Assembly (NCBI RefSeq): GCF_030536915.1
Contig: NZ_JAUNPC010000023.1
Span: 3,697-40,110, forward strand
Origin: Paracoccus sp. (in: a-proteobacteria)
GTDB lineage: Bacteria > Pseudomonadota > Alphaproteobacteria > Rhodobacterales > Rhodobacteraceae
Direction of reading: 5' to 3'
Length of the DNA stretch: 36,414 nucleotides
The notes below the pieces were generated by a model. That model saw only the letters and a program-made list of their open reading frames with translations, made no database searches and was not told the origin of the DNA. The position numbers were made by a program, and so were the translations under genes. The stretch's first letter is position 1; every line of letters starts with the position of its first letter. This document shows, piece after piece, positions 34,884 to 36,414 of this stretch.

Positions 34884-36053
34884 TCAGGGCGTCATCACGC
34901 ATTTGGTGAACTCGGAGCGGTTGTCGCGGAAGTTCCTGTAGAACTCCGGTCCGTCCTCCAGCGTGCCGCGATGGCTGATGATCGTGCTGGGGTCGATCTC
35001 GCCCGCCTCGATGCGCTTGAGCAGGCGCTCCATGTAGGCGCGGGTGTGGGTCTGGCCGCCGCGCAGCATCAGTCCCTTGCCGAAGGCCGCGCCGATGGGG
35101 AACTTGTCGACGAAGCCCGCGTAAACGCCAGGAATCGAGACCGCGCCGCCCTTGCGGCAGCACATGATCGCGTCGCGCAGGGCGTTCGGCCGGTCGGTTT
35201 CCATCATCAGCGCCGTCTTGGCCTTGTCGTAGATGTTGCCGATGACGGACGCGCCATGCGCTTCCAGCCCCACCGCGTCGATGCAGCGGTTGGGCAGCTT
35301 GCCCCCGGTCAGGTCCAGCAGCCGCTCGTAGCTGTCCTCTTTCGAGAGGTTGATCGTCTCGGCCCCTGCCTGCCGGGCAAGCTCCAGCCGCCCTTCCTCA
35401 AAATCGAGCGCAAAGACCCGCTCGGCGCCCAGCAGGAAGGCCGAGCGGATGGCGAACTGCCCTACGGGGCCTGCGCCCCAGACCGCGACCATGTCGCCGG
35501 GGCCAGTGCCGACCTGTTCCACCGCCTGATAGCCGGTCGGGAAGATGTCGGTCAGGAACAGCACCTTCTCGTCGGGCAGGCTTTCGGGGACCGCGACCAG
35601 CCCCACGTCGGCATGGGGCACGCGCACATATTCCGCCTGACCCCCGGCATAGCCGCCGAACAGGTGCGAATAGCCGAACATCCCCCCGGGCGACTGACCA
35701 TAGAGCGGCTCGACCTTCTCGTGGTCCGGGTTGGTGTTGTCGCAGAGCGAGAAGGCATCGACGCGGCAGAAGTCGCATTTGCCGCAGGCGATGTTGAAGG
35801 GCACCAGCACACGGTCGCCCTGCTTGAACCTGGTCACGCCGGAACCCACGGCGACGATCTCGCCCATGAACTCGTGGCCGAGGACGTCGCCTTTCCGCAT
35901 CTCGGGGATGAAGCCGTCGTAGAGATGCAGGTCGGACCCGCAGATGGCGGTCGAGGTGACCTTGAGGACGATGTCGCCCTGGTCCTCGATGGTCGGGTCG
36001 TCCACGTTGTCCACCTGGACCTTGCCGGTGCCCTGATAGGTGATCGCGCGCAT
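34884..36053 (-). CDS. zinc-dependent alcohol dehydrogenase (formaldehyde/threonine dehydrogenase-like)
   Basis: A 389-residue medium-chain dehydrogenase. Catalytic zinc ligands are C38 (ICGSDLHLY), H60 and E61 (GHEFMG). The structural zinc is held by C90, C93, C96 and C104 (CGKCDFCRVDAFSLC). The nucleotide-binding motif GAGPVGQFA stands near residue 200. The layout with IEDQGDIVLKV and the GGMFGYSHLFGGYAGGQAEYVRVP stretch matches the 'glutathione-independent formaldehyde dehydrogenase-like' group common in Rhodobacterales. The true substrate is not known. GGAGG lies five bases before the ATG. It follows glnA on the same strand but a terminator lies between, so it should have its own promoter. 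Confidence 0.92.
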   Translation of the reverse strand: MRAITYQGTGKVQVDNVDDPTIEDQGDIVLKVTSTAICGSDLHLYDGFIPEMRKGDVLGHEFMGEIVAVGSGVTRFKQGDRVLVPFNIACGKCDFCRVDAFSLCDNTNPDHEKVEPLYGQSPGGMFGYSHLFGGYAGGQAEYVRVPHADVGLVAVPESLPDEKVLFLTDIFPTGYQAVEQVGTGPGDMVAVWGAGPVGQFAIRSAFLLGAERVFALDFEEGRLELARQAGAETINLSKEDSYERLLDLTGGKLPNRCIDAVGLEAHGASVIGNIYDKAKTALMMETDRPNALRDAIMCCRKGGAVSIPGVYAGFVDKFPIGAAFGKGLMLRGGQTHTRAYMERLLKRIEAGEIDPSTIISHRGTLEDGPEFYRNFRDNRSEFTKCVMTP

Positions 36054-36140
36054 GAAAGCCTCCAACTGTTGCGCCAGCCGAACGGCGGCGGGGGCGGGGC
36101 TGTTCCGCTGAAGTTTGTTGAGAAGGGCGCCGGGCAACGG

Positions 36141-36168
36141 AAAAGGGCGCCCGCGAGGGGCACCCTTT
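36141..36168 (-). terminator. intrinsic terminator of glnA
   Basis: On the minus strand AAAGGGTGCCC and GGGCGCCCTTT pair over eleven positions (one G-U) around a five-base loop (36142-36168), and the 3' arm continues to TTTT and CC. It begins 20 bases after the glnA stop. Confidence 0.82.
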
Positions 36169-36187
36169 GCAGCCGATCCGCGTGGGA

Positions 36188-36414
36188 TCAGCAGCTGTAA
36201 TACATCGCGTATTCGATGGGGTGGGGGGTGTGCTCGAAGGCATAGACCTCTTCCCACTTGAGCCGGATGTAGCTTTCAAGCTGGTCGCGGGTGAAGACGT
36301 CGCCCGCCAGCAGGAAGTCCATGTCCTTCTCCAGCTCCTCCAGCGCCTCGCGCAAGCTGCCGCAGACGGTCGGGATCTCGGCCAGTTCCTCGGGCGGCAG
36401 GTCATAGAGGTCCT
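36188..36414 (-). CDS. glnA: glutamine synthetase GlnA, C-terminal end (5' part outside window)
   Basis: Only the last 75 codons are present. They read DLYDLPPEELAEIPTVCGSL, REALEELEKDMDFLLAGDVF and then TRDQLESYIRLKWEEVYAFE, ending HTPHPIEYAMYYSC. This is the type I glutamine synthetase C-terminus, with the RLKWEEV and HPxEYxMYYSC ending of bacterial GlnA. The enzyme forms glutamine from glutamate and ammonia with ATP; the adenylylated tyrosine lies upstream of the window. An intrinsic terminator follows the stop. Confidence 0.95.
   Translation of the reverse strand, partial: DLYDLPPEELAEIPTVCGSLREALEELEKDMDFLLAGDVFTRDQLESYIRLKWEEVYAFEHTPHPIEYAMYYSC

Overview
The window looks like chromosomal core DNA of a high-GC alphaproteobacterium of the Rhodobacteraceae, most like Paracoccus. 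The evidence is a division and cell-wall cluster in the order murG-murC-(small membrane gene)-murB-ddl-ftsQ-ftsA-ftsZ-lpxC-bamD-recN, alphaproteobacterial versions of FtsZ, DnaB and PyrC, a perfect CtrA-type box, and a PccR/RamB-type regulator. I see no tRNA, rRNA, CRISPR array, insertion sequence or phage gene. No stretch longer than about 300 bases lacks a gene; the longest gaps are near 150-230 bases and are described as regulatory features where they hold structure.

Layout. (1) 1-15127, mostly + strand: peptidoglycan precursor synthesis (murG end, murC, murB, ddl), divisome (ftsQ, ftsA, ftsZ), lipid A (lpxC), outer-membrane assembly (bamD) and DNA repair (recN). A minus-strand pair, choline sulfatase (betC) and a choline-binding protein (choX), sits inside this cluster between murC and murB. 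(2) 15146-20280, minus strand: a small RcnB-like periplasmic protein and a valine/isobutyrate catabolic set (mmsA, isobutyryl-CoA dehydrogenase, 3-hydroxyisobutyryl-CoA hydrolase, mmsB) that leads to propionyl-CoA. (3) 20373-23299, + strand: a LysR regulator divergent from mmsA, a twin-CBS protein, coaD and a DUF2189 membrane protein. (4) 23351-30494, minus strand: bactofilin and M23 peptidase (a cell-shape pair), an ScfR/PccR-type regulator, a DUF486 membrane protein, dnaB, pyrE and pyrC. (5) 30635-36414: a small + strand gene of unknown function, then minus-strand gap, a 47-residue membrane ORF, a divergent solitary fliG, purB, a zinc alcohol dehydrogenase and the 3' end of glnA.

No wholly new gene system is visible; the main interest is in cis-regulatory DNA. 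Sites that stand out are a perfect TTAA-N7-TTAA (CtrA) box before the solitary fliG; two exact DnaA boxes 30 bp apart before dnaB; a 27-bp inverted repeat with TTTGCAAA half-sites before the PccR-type regulator, with a 10-base match in the mmsA promoter region that would tie valine breakdown to propionyl-CoA control; an 18-bp perfect palindrome between mmsA and the acyl-CoA dehydrogenase operon; and helically phased GTGCA repeats. All functional calls come from reading the sequence and family knowledge; no searches were run.
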